A DNA stretch of 64,000 bases from Epinephelus fuscoguttatus (taxonomy: Eukaryota; Chordata; Actinopteri; Perciformes; Serranidae). How positions within the stretch are numbered: the first letter of the stretch is position 1; every line of letters starts with the position of its first letter. Both the position numbers and the translations under genes were made by a program. Positions 11,667 to 23,710 of the stretch are shown piece after piece. The DNA lies in assembly GCF_011397635.1 (NCBI RefSeq), contig NC_064759.1, forward strand, positions 21,104,428 to 21,168,427, written 5' to 3'. The notes beneath the pieces were generated by a model that did no database searches, had not been told where the DNA came from, and saw nothing but the letters and a program-made list of their open reading frames with translations.

Positions 11667-14600
11667 CTGAAAAGAGAAGAAAAGTGTCCAATTTAGATCA
11701 AACAGCAGTGACAAACACTGGCGCGAGTAAACATGACAATGGTTTTGTCAGCAGACACAGCCCGGCCTGTCATGCCTCTCTTGCGTGTCACTTAAGATGC
11801 AAGCTGTGTAGCATTTTGCTGTTTTCATCTTGTACCCTTAGTTTTTTTGTCCTTTAAAGCAACTCCTACCAGTGTCTTATTTTCTCTCAGCGTATGGTTT
11901 TATTATCAGGGCATAGCCTGAAATGAGATTTGTGCCTGCCAGTGTCTGTGTGCATTACTGTACCTCCACAGCAGAAATGCCAGCACTCCTCCACACAGCA
12001 GCAGGAGGACGGCACACAGCACAGCCACTGTTGTCCCTCTGCCCTCTGTCTCGCAAGGTGCTGTCAGGCAGGAAAAAACACACCCAATGAGGGGGGAAAA
12101 TAACAACATCATCTGACATGGCTGCCCTAAAAGGCCGAAAAGGTCTCCCGCAACAAGTCTGTACAGTCACTAAACTGACTGGAACAGCAAGAGCTAACAG
12201 GAGGTGTCCTGAAATACCCCGGCTGTCTTTGGATCATCGCGCCTCTTGGCAGATTCGTAGAATTGCATTTGTCTCGCCTGTTTAGCAACAGTGGTAGCAG
12301 CAGTAGTGGCGGTAGTGATTTATTGATCGCACTTTGGAAAATCCTTTATCACTGAGACACCACCAGAGATACAATACACAGAGCAAAGTGCAATCAGGAC
12401 ACGGCTCAAGATCGACACGACACGCGGTAGAAAGGAGTCTGATTTCTGAATATCCATGGCACAGTGAGCTGATTTTAGAGATGCCACAGGCGCCTTTTAT
12501 CCAATCAGACAAATAAGACATAAGGATTTTCATGATCTCATAATCTTCAGTTGTAAAATAATATATTCAGGTGCTTCATGTAAGTAAAAGTAACAATACA
12601 GCAGTGTAAAAGAAATACAGGAAAATGTACTTAATCAGTCAAAATATATAGCATAATAAGGCACGCTTGTCCCCTTGCAAAGTGTTTCATTGTATTATCA
12701 CTAATGTATTAAGGTAGAGGCAGGATTTGTAAGTTGGTCAAAATGGAGTAAATTCAGTGTAGGACATTTGACGCCCTCTGCAAGCTGTCAAGTTCTAGTG
12801 GAAATAAAACTGCACTGCTCTGAGTTTGTGATTTATACTTCACTAACATCACCACTAACCACACATATTTAATCTAACTCATCATTCAGAACGAGCAATA
12901 GATGCAACAGCCTCTGTTATGATGATTTCACTTTGTCTGTTGTCAATGCGTTTCAGCCACTCTCTAGGAATGTTTTGCAGTTGAAAATAATTTTTCCAGT
13001 ATATGTAGTTTGTGTTTCACTACAATGCTACAAAACGGTTTACACCCGCTTTCATGTAGAACATCAGGGAATTGCCTTACATGGTCTTTAGTGGTTATTT
13101 TAGTTGGTACATGTGAGACATTCGTGTCGCACATGTCTGCATCTTCAGCACCAGAAACAAAGAGGTGAGTTTGGTGACATAATGTGATCTGCTATGACTG
13201 GTGGAACTACGGGGTCAAGTTTGCGGAAAAGTTAGGGTGATTGCGAAATTGCAAGGTTGTGCAGAATTCATAGGGATTGGTTGAATTTGCAACACTGAAA
13301 CATCTTGAAGTGGCTGACTATCATTGTTTTCTCATTGTTAATATAAAACTATTGATCAGCACACCTTTAAGTTTGGTAAATAAACCTACCTTGCTAGCCA
13401 TATATTTCTAAAACAGCATTATTCCTTTCTTAGAAGAACAGAGAAACAATATGTCGTCTCGTACCTGCAGTGTAGGTGGCGGAGCTGTAGCCCAGCTTGT
13501 TGCTGACCATGCAGGTGAAGTGGCCACAGATGGGAGTCTTGTTCACAAACAATGTTGTTCCATCTTTGGAGACTATACCCACAGTCTGAGTGATGGCCAC
13601 TCTCTCGTGGAGCCAGCTGAAGTGGGGCTCCGTGCCCCAGGCCTCTCCACAAACCAGTGAGGAGTGAGACACGTTGATGCTGACTGAGACGTGGTGCACC
13701 GCCTCTGTAGAGACAGATGAGAGAACGTGAGGACAAGAATGAAAGAGCTGATGAGGACGAAGGTAAAAACTCCGAGCCTGGATAGAAAGAGCAGCCGTGG
13801 GCATCTCTCTGTTATAAAATAAGAATAATGGCACAAGGCTCTCCAAGAGGGCCTAAGACAAAGAATCATGGAAGACGTTTAATGCTGTCAGGAGAAACTG
13901 GCTCAGTTTCAGAGACAATAATGAGACCGGAGAGTGAGGTATAATGTCGGAGAATGGGATGATGGAAAGCCCTGGAAGCTGAGAGAGCAGATGTAGAGAA
14001 GAGTGGAGCTGATGAATTGATACTGTTAAAGCAGACAGATGAGAGTAAATGCATAGCAGCTTTGACAGAAAACTACAAAGCTACAATGAGACGTTGAGAA
14101 GCACGGAAACAAAGGGAAGAGCCGGCAAGCGAAGCCTATAGGCAAATTTAATTTCAAGTGTTTCATTGTTAAATGAGACATCCACAATCGGAAGGAAACA
14201 ATGGCTGCTGGCGTGAAATTAAACAAATTCATTATACTGTTGGTAACTGTCGGAGTTAACACTAGAAAGGCCGGGACATCGCCAGCTGATGAGCATTTGA
14301 AATGTTTCTGCTGTCATGGCATCACCCTTACAGACCAAATTTCTCTACGCACTACCTCTGTAAGCTTTTTAAACAGATAAAGCGAAGACAGCGATTTGTT
14401 AGCTGTTGGCTTTAACAACATCCACTGATCCCTTACAACCTTAGGGCCTTTTTCTTACCTATAGTTTATAATTAAGGCTGCAACTAATTATTATTTTCAT
14501 CACCCATTTGTTTATCAGTTTATTTTTGTGACTAACTGAACAACTGTTTAATCTATAAAATAATATCAGAAAATATGAACAAACACAAATCCCAATTTCA

Positions 14601-16202
14601 AAGAGTCCATATTATCGTCTTTTAATTACTTCTTTTGGCTCAAAAAGCTTCAACATTGTTTCCAATATAAAGAAAATTAAGCCAACAAAGATAAAAAAAT
14701 GCTTAAAAAAAGCTCTGTCTGTTGATAAAGAAAATGTAACATAATTGAAAGCTACCAAATGGACCTTGAGGGTGAGAGGGATTTGTTGACAAAGGAGTTA
14801 AAATTAAATGAGATTTGAACACAAAACTGCAAATCTTCTAATTGGAGATGGACCCTTCAAATGTTGGTAATTTTTGATTTAAGGGATAACAAAGAGCTAC
14901 ATCACACTTAGTTTTAGCCCCTTTTACAAATTAAGAGAAAAAAGCATTCAAGATGATGTTTCCTCACACTTGAGGGTGTTTTGTAGCACAGACAGAATTG
15001 TAATGAATGCTACAGAATAGGACCAGGATCACTTGATCGTGTAATAAAGTGACTGTATGTATAATTAAAGTTGTTACTCTTTGAAATCATTAATTGATTA
15101 TAAAGATTGTTGTTTTATTTTCAGTCAATTAACCAATTTTCTCAGCAGTACCTGTAACTACAGACTATAAATTCCCTCACACGCTGTTTATCACACCGTA
15201 CCGTATTTCCTGACGATGCATCCTGCAGAGGTCTTGACCCCTTTCTGATCCGTCACAGTCACAGTGTACACGCCGCTGTCTGCTCCGCTGAACCCATTTA
15301 TCTGAAGTGTCGTCACCTGCTGCTCCATGTTCACATGAACATTTGGCCTCGTGCCACCACACGTGAAGCTTTTGCCGGGGCACGTGGCCAGTGTCACCCT
15401 GTCATGGCCGGTCCAGAGTTCGGACTCCCGCTCCCAGGTCACCACGGAGACCTCTTCCAGGGGTCCGTGCCCGATCTCAGCTTTCAGGACCAGACTGGAG
15501 CCTGGGATCACGTGCACAATCTCCTCGCTGAGGATGTGCACTGACATACACTGGAGCCCACATGGCGCTGCGGACAGAGATTGGACCATTTGTTATTGCA
15601 TCACACTCAGGTGCAGCATACAGCTGATGACCAGTACGAGCCACAGAATTTCATCTTCATCAGTTTTGACCTTTTGGCTTTCGGAGAGTTTGCATTGTTT
15701 GGGCTGAACAGGGAGCTAATAAAACAAACAGTAGCAAAATACTTCATCTCCGTCCTCAGCAAACACTTTATGAATATGTATGGCTGCTCTCTGTCAAACA
15801 ATGTCAAGCGATGATTTATAGCACATCACAGCCATGCCTAATGCGATATCCATCACACCACATCACTATCTTAAAATCTGTGTCAAATCAGCAGCGGACC
15901 TGGTAAGCCTCTGTGCATTCCCCACGAGGAGTATTAATCAAGCGTCTTAACTTGATAGGCATAGGATGGAGGAGATGTAAATAATGCAAGTGTGGGCATT
16001 AATGCAAAAGGCAGATTACAAGAGTTCCTCTGCATTTGTGCCGGGGTGCAGTGCTGAATACATTTTGTTTACTCCCTGTAGTTTCAAGCAGGTTTTTTTT
16101 AACAGAAATCATTAGGATGGTGGTTACAAAAAAAAAAAAAAGAGCCTTACTCAAGAGAAGCAGCAGGGCAACTTTCCAGCTCAGGAAATACTGTAGATCC
16201 AT
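11606..16202 (-). CDS. Gene A: two-domain Ig-superfamily type I membrane protein (CD2/SLAM/HEPACAM-like)
   Basis: Predicted cell-surface receptor or adhesion protein of 271 aa, assembled as complement of join(11606..11666, 11964..12060, 13465..13704, 15202..15567, 16151..16202). The segments total 816 nt and stay in frame; introns 1-3 are phase 1, the last is phase 2, and all have GT/AG ends. Order: signal peptide (1-17), V-like domain (about 25-139) with W in VVTWERE and the DSGVY motif but no cysteine at the usual B- and F-strand sites, C2-like domain (140-219) with both canonical cysteines, membrane helix (about 229-251), tail of 20 residues. A V-like domain without its disulfide followed by a C2 domain is the layout of CD2/SLAM and HEPACAM relatives. 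The tail has no tyrosine, so no ITIM or ITSM. The family is well supported; orthology and ligand are unknown. Confidence 0.78.
11964..12060 (-). CDS. Gene A exon 4 (transmembrane)
   Basis: Length 97 nt, entering in phase 1 and leaving in phase 2 (donor GTACAG). Encodes a short stalk APCETEGRG, then a hydrophobic helix from TTVAVLCAV through LAFLLW. The acceptor follows a pyrimidine-rich tract. Confidence 0.75.
12540..12720. repeat. Dispersed repeat fragment in gene A intron
   Basis: AT-rich sequence with GTAAGTAAAAGTAAC and AAATGTACTTAATCA blocks, resembling the 'AAAGTAAAAGTACTT' repeat seen more completely at 25300-25790 and 31900-32060. Weak match. Confidence 0.3.
13465..13704 (-). CDS. 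Gene A exon 3 (C2-like Ig domain)
   Basis: Length 240 nt, phase 1 at both ends, acceptor CTACAG and donor GTACGA. Shows the C2 pattern SLVCGEAWG, FSWLHE and GHFTCMVSN, plus an extra cysteine in KTPIC. N-glycosylation sequons NVS and NKT are present. The C...FSWL...FTCMVSN pattern resembles the membrane-proximal domain of SLAM and HEPACAM proteins. Confidence 0.8.
14470..15140. repeat. Degraded AT-rich element in gene A intron
   Basis: Begins near AAGGCTGCAACTAATTATTA and continues AACAACTGTTTAATCTATAA, matching a widespread fish repeat with GGCTGCAAC ends (a better-preserved relative is at 27903-28275). A similar fragment is at about 37505-37590. No coding content. Confidence 0.45.
15202..15567 (-). 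CDS. Gene A exon 2 (V-like Ig domain)
   Basis: Length 366 nt, phase 1 at both ends, acceptor CCGCAG and donor GTACGG. The translation has the Ig V features VVTWERE and GADSGVYTVTV. The B strand (SLVLKAEI) and F strand (VYTVTV) lack the usual cysteines. Five other cysteines are present: PCGLQC near the N-terminus, TC and TC in the middle, and GC near the C-terminal end, so alternative disulfides are possible. Confidence 0.8.
16151..16202 (-). CDS. Gene A coding exon 1 (signal peptide)
   Basis: Reads MDLQYFLSWKVALLLLL and ends with one base of the next codon (phase 1) at a GTAAGG donor. Joined to exon 2 it continues TPCGLQC, a good signal-peptide profile with a hydrophobic run of leucines. An in-frame ATG further upstream at 16271 would add 23 residues ahead of the hydrophobic core, so the inner ATG (G at -3 and +4) is preferred. 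Confidence 0.7.
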
Positions 16203-17500
16203 AACACCTGCTGATGTAGACAGAGAACAGAGAGAGGAATTTGTCCATGACCTCAGCAACAACACACACATTTCCTCTGTACTTGTTCAGCAGGGGTGCC
16301 ACTACAGCAAGAATAATAACACCACCTCCAGAGAAAATGTGAAATTAAAATGAGAGCAAAAAACAATTAAAGCAGCATGTCCCTCCTATTAGAAAAATGT
16401 AATCCAAATGTTTAGGGTATTCTTTCCTTAATTTATTTGTGAACTATCCAAAGAACAACAGCATTGGCACCACACACTGCACTAGAATCAGAAGTTGGAA
16501 GGAAATAAGGACGGGTCTACTGCCAAAACTAAAATGAACCCCCTCAAGCGCAGCTGCTACAACAAAACACAGCGAGAAGGAGCAGCGATAGCAGTGCAGG
16601 AACCCAGCCTGCATGCATTAAATATAACCTGGAATCCCCATTGCTGTTTACCTTGAAGTCATCCACATCAAAAGCCCCCAGAGTGGGATTCACCTACCTC
16701 TCCAAAACCGAGACAAACAATACAGTCGAGCCACTTCACTTTCTCAGAGGTTAAGGTGCAGCGCAATTCACTCTGCGAGTAGATTTATGGCCCAACATAA
16801 AACAATATCTTCAAAGCAGTTGCCATTGCATTGCGAGAAATAATCTAGTTAGAGATGACAGCTCCAGAATCTACAGCTGCTCCTGTGAAACAACATCAAA
16901 CTGGAGTTTAGCGAAATGTTTCAGGACTTTCTTCTCCTCTCTGCTCGGCTTCTCCTCAGCCTGTCAGGTCCTGTCCGTGAGTCACATAGGCGTCACCTTG
17001 TTTTTAAGCGGCTTCCTCCCCCTCCCCGATTCCCCCTCTTTCCTGTACAATAGAGGCTCATTTCTGCTTTGTGTTTTTAAATAAGTGAACTTTCTATTGT
17101 AAGACCCAACATGCCCCCCCCAACGCCCTAACCTCCTCTGACCTGCGTCCGATCACGTGCTTACATAACAATACAACATTTTGGATTTGGATTTTCACAC
17201 CACTCTTCTTGTACTATTTGTAAACAGATAAAAAGGCAGTGGTATTCTTGTTGAAGGGGAAACCATGACAATGTTGGAACTCATTATGAAATAGGCTTTG
17301 TACTGCAGCCTTCTTATCCAGCTCGAACACTATTTGCCCCGCAGACACAATACATTGCCTTGGCTTTGGATTGTAAAGAGGAGGTAATACATGAATTACT
17401 CTATTCTCATTATTTTTTTTCAATAACTGTCTCTCGCATGCAACTGAGAAACACCTTCAAGCATGTAAAGGGGAATGTTGATGATTTCATTCTTGTTCAC
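16203..17500. other. Upstream region of gene A; no further coding exon seen
   Basis: Should hold the 5' UTR and promoter of gene A. I see no convincing TATA box or CpG-rich block. A frame at 17214-17423 (minus) has no recognisable features. Confidence 0.4.
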
Positions 17501-17668
17501 AGCGAGGATATTCAGTCTCTGTGAAACTGGAGAAAAAAAATGTGCTTAAAAGACAGAAGTGGGAGCAAGTCGTTGTTTGCGAGTCACAAGTAACTCTCAC
17601 GTCTTTGCACTCAACTCCCAAGTCAACACAGGCAGGTCTCGAGTCAAGTCCCAAGTTACAGTCGATGG
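17500..17668 (+). repeat. Dispersed 'CAAGTCCCAAGTC' repeat, copy 1
   Basis: ATATTCAGTCTCTGTGAAAC, then GGAGAAAAAAAATGTGCTT and GTGGGAGCAAGTCGT recur at 20260-20380 with about 80% identity by eye. Both copies run on into CAAGTCCCAAGT-type runs. A third, poorer relative is at about 22090-22390. Confidence 0.6.
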
Positions 17669-19355
17669 TTCTCAAAGTCAAGGATCCTTCCTTGGTGGGA
17701 CAGGTCCTTCCGAGAAAGGATCAGTGTACTGTGATCATTTTGGCACTCTAATGTTAGGTTTGTTTGAGATGAGCCAGTCCTGCACAGATTCGATCACCGG
17801 CGATCGGCGCACAATGCATGCCAGTTAGTTTTGTGTCCAACTTCATCCCGGCTTGCTCTGACGTATTACAAAAGTGGACGTCGATAAAGCCGTGAGAGCG
17901 AGGCGGCTGAAGTTTTTAGAGCCAGGCGCTGCAGTTGCTCTCCACCTACTGCACCGCCTGGCTCTCACCTGATCTAACAGCTGATTGGTTCAGACATCGA
18001 CTCAACAAGATGACGTTTTAGTTAAACTACTCATTTTGTTGTATTTTAGAGATTAAGATTGTATTTGTCTGATCTGAAGGTTTATTCTGTGAACAGAAAA
18101 TATGTTGTGTGACTGATGGTGAGAACAAACTGATATATGGGTCTGATCACTTTTTTTAATGAACTGACATCATTCCAGACAGGATGTTAGTGTGTCTGTG
18201 ACTTCCTGCACCGACTGAAGGCTACTGGAAACTGTCGGGAAACTGTCTGACTTCACCGCAGCTTTTTGTCCCCCCCCCCCGCTGCGGCCACCTGCTCTCA
18301 TCTACTTTTAGTATTTTCAGAGTCACATGACTTTTAGGAAGAATATTTCTGGGTTATAGTTGAAATACTAATACTATTACTATATACTTTTTAAATTAAT
18401 TTGGTGCGGCTTCTGCAGTAATGCGGGCACTGCGTCAGTCCGTCGTAGTGAAGAAGGAGCTGAGCCAGAAGGCGAAGCTTTCGATTTACTGGTCCATCTA
18501 CGTCCCAACCCTCACCTATGGTCATGTGCTCTGGGTAGTGACCGAAAGAATGAGATCATGGATACAAGCGGTCGAAATGAATTCCTTCGTGGGATGGCTG
18601 GGCTCAGCCTTAGAGATAGGGTAAGGAGCTCGGACAACCAGAGGGAGATCGGAGTAGAGCCGCTGCACATTGAAAGGGGTCAGCTGAGGTGGTTCGGGCA
18701 TCTGATAAGGATGTCTCCTGGGCGCCTCCTGTTGGAGGTGTTTTGGGCACGTCCCACTGGTAGGAGGCCCCGGGGCAGACCCAGGACATGCTGGAGGGAT
18801 TACATATCTCATCTGGCCTGGAAACGCCTTGGGGTCCCCCAGGAGGAGCTGGAGAGCACTGCTGGGGAGAGGGATGTCTGGAATACTTTGCTGGCCCTTC
18901 TGCCCCTGTGACCCGGCCTGGGATAAGCGGATGAAAATGGATGGATGGATGTTTTATCGAAATCACGTTATTTTAAAAAGTTCATATCATGTAGCAGTGG
19001 ACACATTGGAAAGTGTAAATTATGAGGTTTCTATCAATATTGTTTTCATGCGTGTATGATTAAAAACTCCCAGTGATATTGATGCAAATAAATGACATGT
19101 TTATCAAAGTCTTGCCGAGCTCCGCTGACGCAGGTTTCATTGAAGAGGCCCCGCCTTCACTTCCAGCAGAATTGTGGGTTCTTTATACCCACTGGGGATA
19201 CACACACATGCATCCTTGAAAATTCTCTGAAGGAAGGACTAAGTCCTCAGAAGAATTTCAAGGATCCTTGACAGCGGAACCATCCTTAGTCGGGATGTGA
19301 TGACGCAGCATCCTTGAAATTCAACTATTTAAGGATCCTTCCTCGACTTTGAGAA
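17669..19355. mobile_element. DNA transposon with TTCTCAAAGTC ends, interrupted by a LINE fragment
   Basis: The left end TTCTCAAAGTCAAGGATCC (17669-) and the right end at 19331-19355, whose complement reads TTTCTCAAAGTCGAGGAAGG, form terminal inverted repeats. Both carry multiple AAGGATCCTT palindromes, and similar blocks recur at 19235-19315. No clean target duplication could be read. No transposase recognised; the interior is partly replaced by a LINE 3' end. Confidence 0.55.
18412..18950 (+). mobile_element. LINE 3' end (C-terminal ORF2 remnant) with ATGGATGG tail
   Basis: Frames at 18421-18624 and 18558-18911 together give the C-terminal part of a LINE polyprotein: LSIYWSIYVPTLTYGH, LRWFGHLIRMSPGRLLLEV, RPRGRPRTCWRDYISHLAW, LGVPQEELESTAGERDVWN. 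A frameshift separates them. The ATGGATGGATGG run after the stop is the usual 3' tail of this fish family. It is 5'-truncated, as LINE insertions usually are. Confidence 0.75.
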
Positions 19356-20255
19356 ATACCCAGTTATTTCTCATCTGCTTGGAAACATTTGTCCATTCAG
19401 GAGTTACATTTTCAAAACAGTTCCGACACAGGCCTAACCTGAAAGTCCCTGGGCGAAGTGCTCCAACACACACAATGCAACAAAACTAATATTTCCAAAC
19501 ACCACAACCTGTGGTCAAATTGATACATTCTTCTGAACCGATTGAACCTTGAAGTAATTTGTGCTTTATGCCTGTGCTGTTTGTTGTTACTTTGCATATA
19601 GTATGTGGCCAAAAAAGGCAAGCAAGCATATCACAGCAAGAACTATATTATTTTCTCCAAAGATGATTTTACTCGAGAACAAACCCTGCTGCAGTCTGCA
19701 CCTGCACTCTTACACTTTGAGATCAACTGCCATTGACATGTACGGATACATGCACCTGGAGTTTGACCTGTGTCACATAACAGTAAACATTTCTCATGCC
19801 GCAGCTTCTGTGCTGCATGCTTTTATTAGCTAGTCTTGTTTTCAATAATAATGGTCTCTTCCTCTTCATACACGCCTTTTCCTTTTTGTTGTTCCTCATG
19901 CTCGCAAATAGCAACACACAAGTGGCAACTTTCAAAGGTGGATACAGACTGACTGCTGGTTGAAGTGTTGTGCAAACAAGTTTCACACAGGCGCATTAGA
20001 GATTTATACTTATGAAGTAGTTTCTATCAGCTGTGAACAAAGTTAATCCAATAAAGTTGTGAAACCAATGAAAAAATATCCACACATTTGCAAGAGACGA
20101 CTTCTGCTATGCTAAGATGGTGATGATGAAGATCAAGTGAACTCCAGTTTCATTAAGTGTGTCTTAGCGACAGAGAGAAACTGTAGGATAGTCAAGTCCC
20201 AAGCTAAGACTGACAAGTCCAAAGTCAAGTTTCACGTCCTCAGGTCCTATCAGAA

Positions 20256-20385
20256 GAAATATTCAGTCTCTGTGACACTGGAGAAAAAAATCTGCTTCTT
20301 TGATAGGAGTGGGACCAAGTCGTGGATTTGCAAGTCCCAAGTCAAGACAGGCAAGTCCTGAGTCATGTCTCAAGTCCTTCACCAA
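20256..20385 (+). repeat. Dispersed 'CAAGTCCCAAGTC' repeat, copy 2
   Basis: Second copy of the unit at 17500-17668, including ATATTCAGTCTCTGTGACAC and TGCAAGTCCCAAGTCAAGAC. Confidence 0.55.
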
Positions 20386-20389
20386 CACA

Positions 20390-20790
20390 TTCTCACTCTG
20401 ACCTCGTCACATATTGATGTTTGGTCATAGACTTTCCACGTCCACATTCGACCTGCAAGGTGCCCTGGGTGTGTTCGTTGTTGACGTTCTGGGACACCGT
20501 GTCAAGCTCAGCCTGTTACATGCATTGTCTTCTTTCAAGATATACTTCCACTTCACAGGAAATTGACCGTTTACATACAGTCTTATTCAAAATAAATGCA
20601 CTGCGTCGGTACAATTGCCGTTTTTTTTCCCCTTCAACAACAAACACCCGTGGTTAGGTTTAGGAAAAAAGAACAGGGTTTGGCTTTAGAATCTTACGGG
20701 ACACAAACACCACTCTCTCGCGTGAAAGTCTGTGTTGGACCCAACTTTCGTCTTTGTCCCGCCGCATTTCCCCCTGACGCCGGGCACATA
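20390..20790. repeat. Teleost interspersed repeat
   Basis: ACACATTCTCACTCTGACCT through CTGGGACACCGTGTCAAG, followed by GTGGTTAGGTTTAGG. I recall this as a common fish non-coding repeat. GGTTAGG-type blocks also occur at 37730-37750 and 38095-38120. Confidence 0.45.
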
Positions 20791-20924
20791 TCATGTGACG
20801 CTGATAGTCATAAATGTGCTCTTCACCAAAACACCATTTTAATATGTGTAATAATATATTAAATTTACAAAAATCATGATGCTTTTAAAAATGTGAATTT
20901 GTTAAAACAAGTGTCACTGAACTT

Positions 20925-21620
20925 GAACAAAAGCCCTTTTTGAACAGGAATTGTGCAAATTTGCAGGAAAGCCCAATCAGTTTTTTTCAGCATTGGCAGT
21001 ATAAAAACAAAATTGGGGAGTGCAGCAAAATGCCACCTACCTACTTTTGTTCATACAGAATGGGCCTTTTTCGGGGCGATGGGGGGCGTGAGCAAGTAAC
21101 AAAATGTGTAGCTCAGCGTGTGACGTAAACAGTGACGTACTCCGAGGGAAGCCGCGGCTGGTCAGTCTTTTGCCGATTCTCTCAAAAGTTGGCCCATTCT
21201 TCACCGTCCCCGTCATTTGACGGTTAATGGCCTCTTCATTTGCGAGGGCAAGGAGGGCACGCAATTATTTGCCTCCCCAGTTGCTCATCTTTACAGTGTC
21301 TTTCAGGTTTTCCTCTTGCTACTATCTGCTCGCTAATTCCTGCTATCAGCTATTTCCTGTTTATCCACCGCCAGTGGGTTGCACGTGCGGCACCATCAAC
21401 AGCTCCTCCCACAAGTCTTCAACAGCCCCTCCTGTGGCGGAAGGGCGCCTCGTTCTTTTTAAACCAAAAAGGTTCCGCCAATATGACTACCCTACAAGGT
21501 GGAAAATTGGCACCTTGGATCAACTCGCCAATCCGCCTCTGTGTCGATAAACACTCGCAGCTTGCCGGCAAAACGGCCCAACATTCGCTGAAAATCTGGC
21601 AGTGTAAAAGGGGCTAAAAA
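20925..21620. mobile_element. GC-richer non-autonomous DNA element (tentative)
   Basis: AAAGCCCTTTTTGAACAGG at the left and CTGGCAGTGTAAAAGGGGCT at the right are approximate inverted ends around 700 bp of markedly GC-richer sequence than the neighbourhood. The overlapping frames of 107 and 125 codons have no family motifs and are probably chance. Confidence 0.4.
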
Positions 21621-22399
21621 GTAGTGCTGACACAATAAACTAATACCACAATTAGCACATAGCACCCACATTAGCTTGCTATATTAATACTAGCATTGAC
21701 TTCTCCTGTTCTTAGTGCAACTTCAAATGTCAAACAAAGTCATTGTGTCTTTGTCTGTAATTTTGGAATCACCTGTTTTGCGTACTGGAAATAGTTTATT
21801 GTTGACCACCACATCATTTTTGTTATGACACTTTAGTAGGCTTATCTAAATTATCCTTGGTATCATGTTTTTCCACTGGGGCTCAGAAACATAACGTTCA
21901 TGGTTCTTTTCTGCAACTTGACTATATGCTGCTGGATTGGTTCAAACAAAATGGGTCATTTGAGGACGAAAGTGTCGACTTGCTGGGAATGAATAATTGA
22001 TTGAGGAAATGCAACAATGTTAGCTGATGCAGGAAATTATTTTAAATAAGATATCTTTTCATCTGTGGGCTCTGGAAGCTATCCAGTTTTCAAATCAGGC
22101 TCAAGTTCAGGCGAGGTCTCGAGTCATTGCCGTTAAAAGTCCAAGACAAGCTGCAAGTCTGTTTTGATTTTCGGTGAGGCAATCCAGGCACTCTGAAAAA
22201 ATATAGAAAACTAGGAAGGAGGAAGGAAGGCAATATTTCCTTCCTGTTGATCCTGTTGTTTCCTGTTCTCCATGAACACCCAGCACAGGTTTTTGATCCA
22301 AGTTTGTATATACAGGGCAACCAGTCGACTCTCTCGTTCTATTTTGGGTCTAAAGTCATCAGATTTGTAACTCAAGTCTGACTCCAGTCCACACCATTG

Positions 22400-23700
22400 T
22401 TTCTAGACAACACAGGAGCTGCTGATTTACTTCATATTCTGATATTTTCTAACATACAAATCAGAATTTAAACCTCAGCTGGTTGCAAGAAGTGTCAGAA
22501 AAAAAACTATCATCTGTTAAACAAGATTATGTAAATCTCCAGAACAGCTTCTAAACAGACTTTGAGATGAGATTGTTTTGTCAGCCACACACCTCCTTTA
22601 CACTACTGGAGCAGTGAAACATAATGACATCACTTATTCAGGGGTCGGCTCTGCAGTTTCTCACTTCATGAACGCATCCTGGGGCACAGATGTAACGAGT
22701 GATTTAAAGCTGATTATAAATCCATTTGTATTTGCAGAGGGTTTATGAATAATCATGGGAATCACAGCTGTGGCTCCCACTGTGCTCTTTGACTACAGAG
22801 GAGTGCTGTTAGCCGGGATTAACCAGTGGGTGGCACTAATACATCAGATGAAAAATATCAACTCTTTGCTCCCACTCCAGCTTTTTTTTCCCTCCAGCAG
22901 GCACCATCACATACTTCTGATTCCATGAGCAAACTCTGGTTTTGCATCACATTAATCCATATCGTTGCACAAGTGAATAAATTAAGCAAAGAACTGAGTG
23001 TATGAGGTTGTCGTTATCTAATATTAACTGTTTTATCAGATAGCTGCCGTGTAACACTGTAACCAGGGCAAATAAAAATGACCTTCAGCTATGAAAGTCA
23101 AAAGGGAAACAATCACCACAATGGGGAAATAAAATCATTATATGCTCTGAAATGTGATCTGGTATCTGCACAACTGCTATCAGTGCTGTATCTCATCATC
23201 TCATCAGTAGGAATTCATTAATCTAAAAACCGTTTTGAAAAAAGTGAAACAGAAAATGAATTTAAATCCACTACATTTATAGTTTCTGATGGTCTTTGAA
23301 CATGTCTTTGTGGTATGTGGTATATGCAAACATATGGGATACTTATCTTTATGGCATTTACTGAATTATACTTACATAAACACAGCAGTGGAACAAAACA
23401 ACCTCCATCCTGTACAATCTTTAAAAGTGGAAACAGTGTCTATACTGTCTAGTTTAAACATTATAAGAGGAGATACCGTTTTGAAATCCTGAGCTCCATA
23501 GAGATTGTTTAATTTTATGTTTGATATATCTCCAAAACTGTAAAATAAGTTTAAAAAAGTGTATTTTTGTAAACTTTGTTACATATTAAAATAAAACTAT
23601 GCACATTTTGCTTTGTTTTTGTTCAAAGTTTGTTCATTAATGTCACACATTAAAAATGTTTAGTGTAAACTTGCTCTGCAGTGGAAGTGGAGTAGAGTGC
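22400..23700. other. No gene recognised
   Basis: AT-rich spacer without domain-bearing frames or clear repeat ends. Confidence 0.5.
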
Positions 23701-23710
23701 TTTTCTTTTT

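Noticed and set aside
21227..21617. Two overlapping plus-strand frames of 107 and 125 codons
   Set aside because: They lie in a GC-richer repeat-like block, overlap in different frames and show no motif, start context or splice support.
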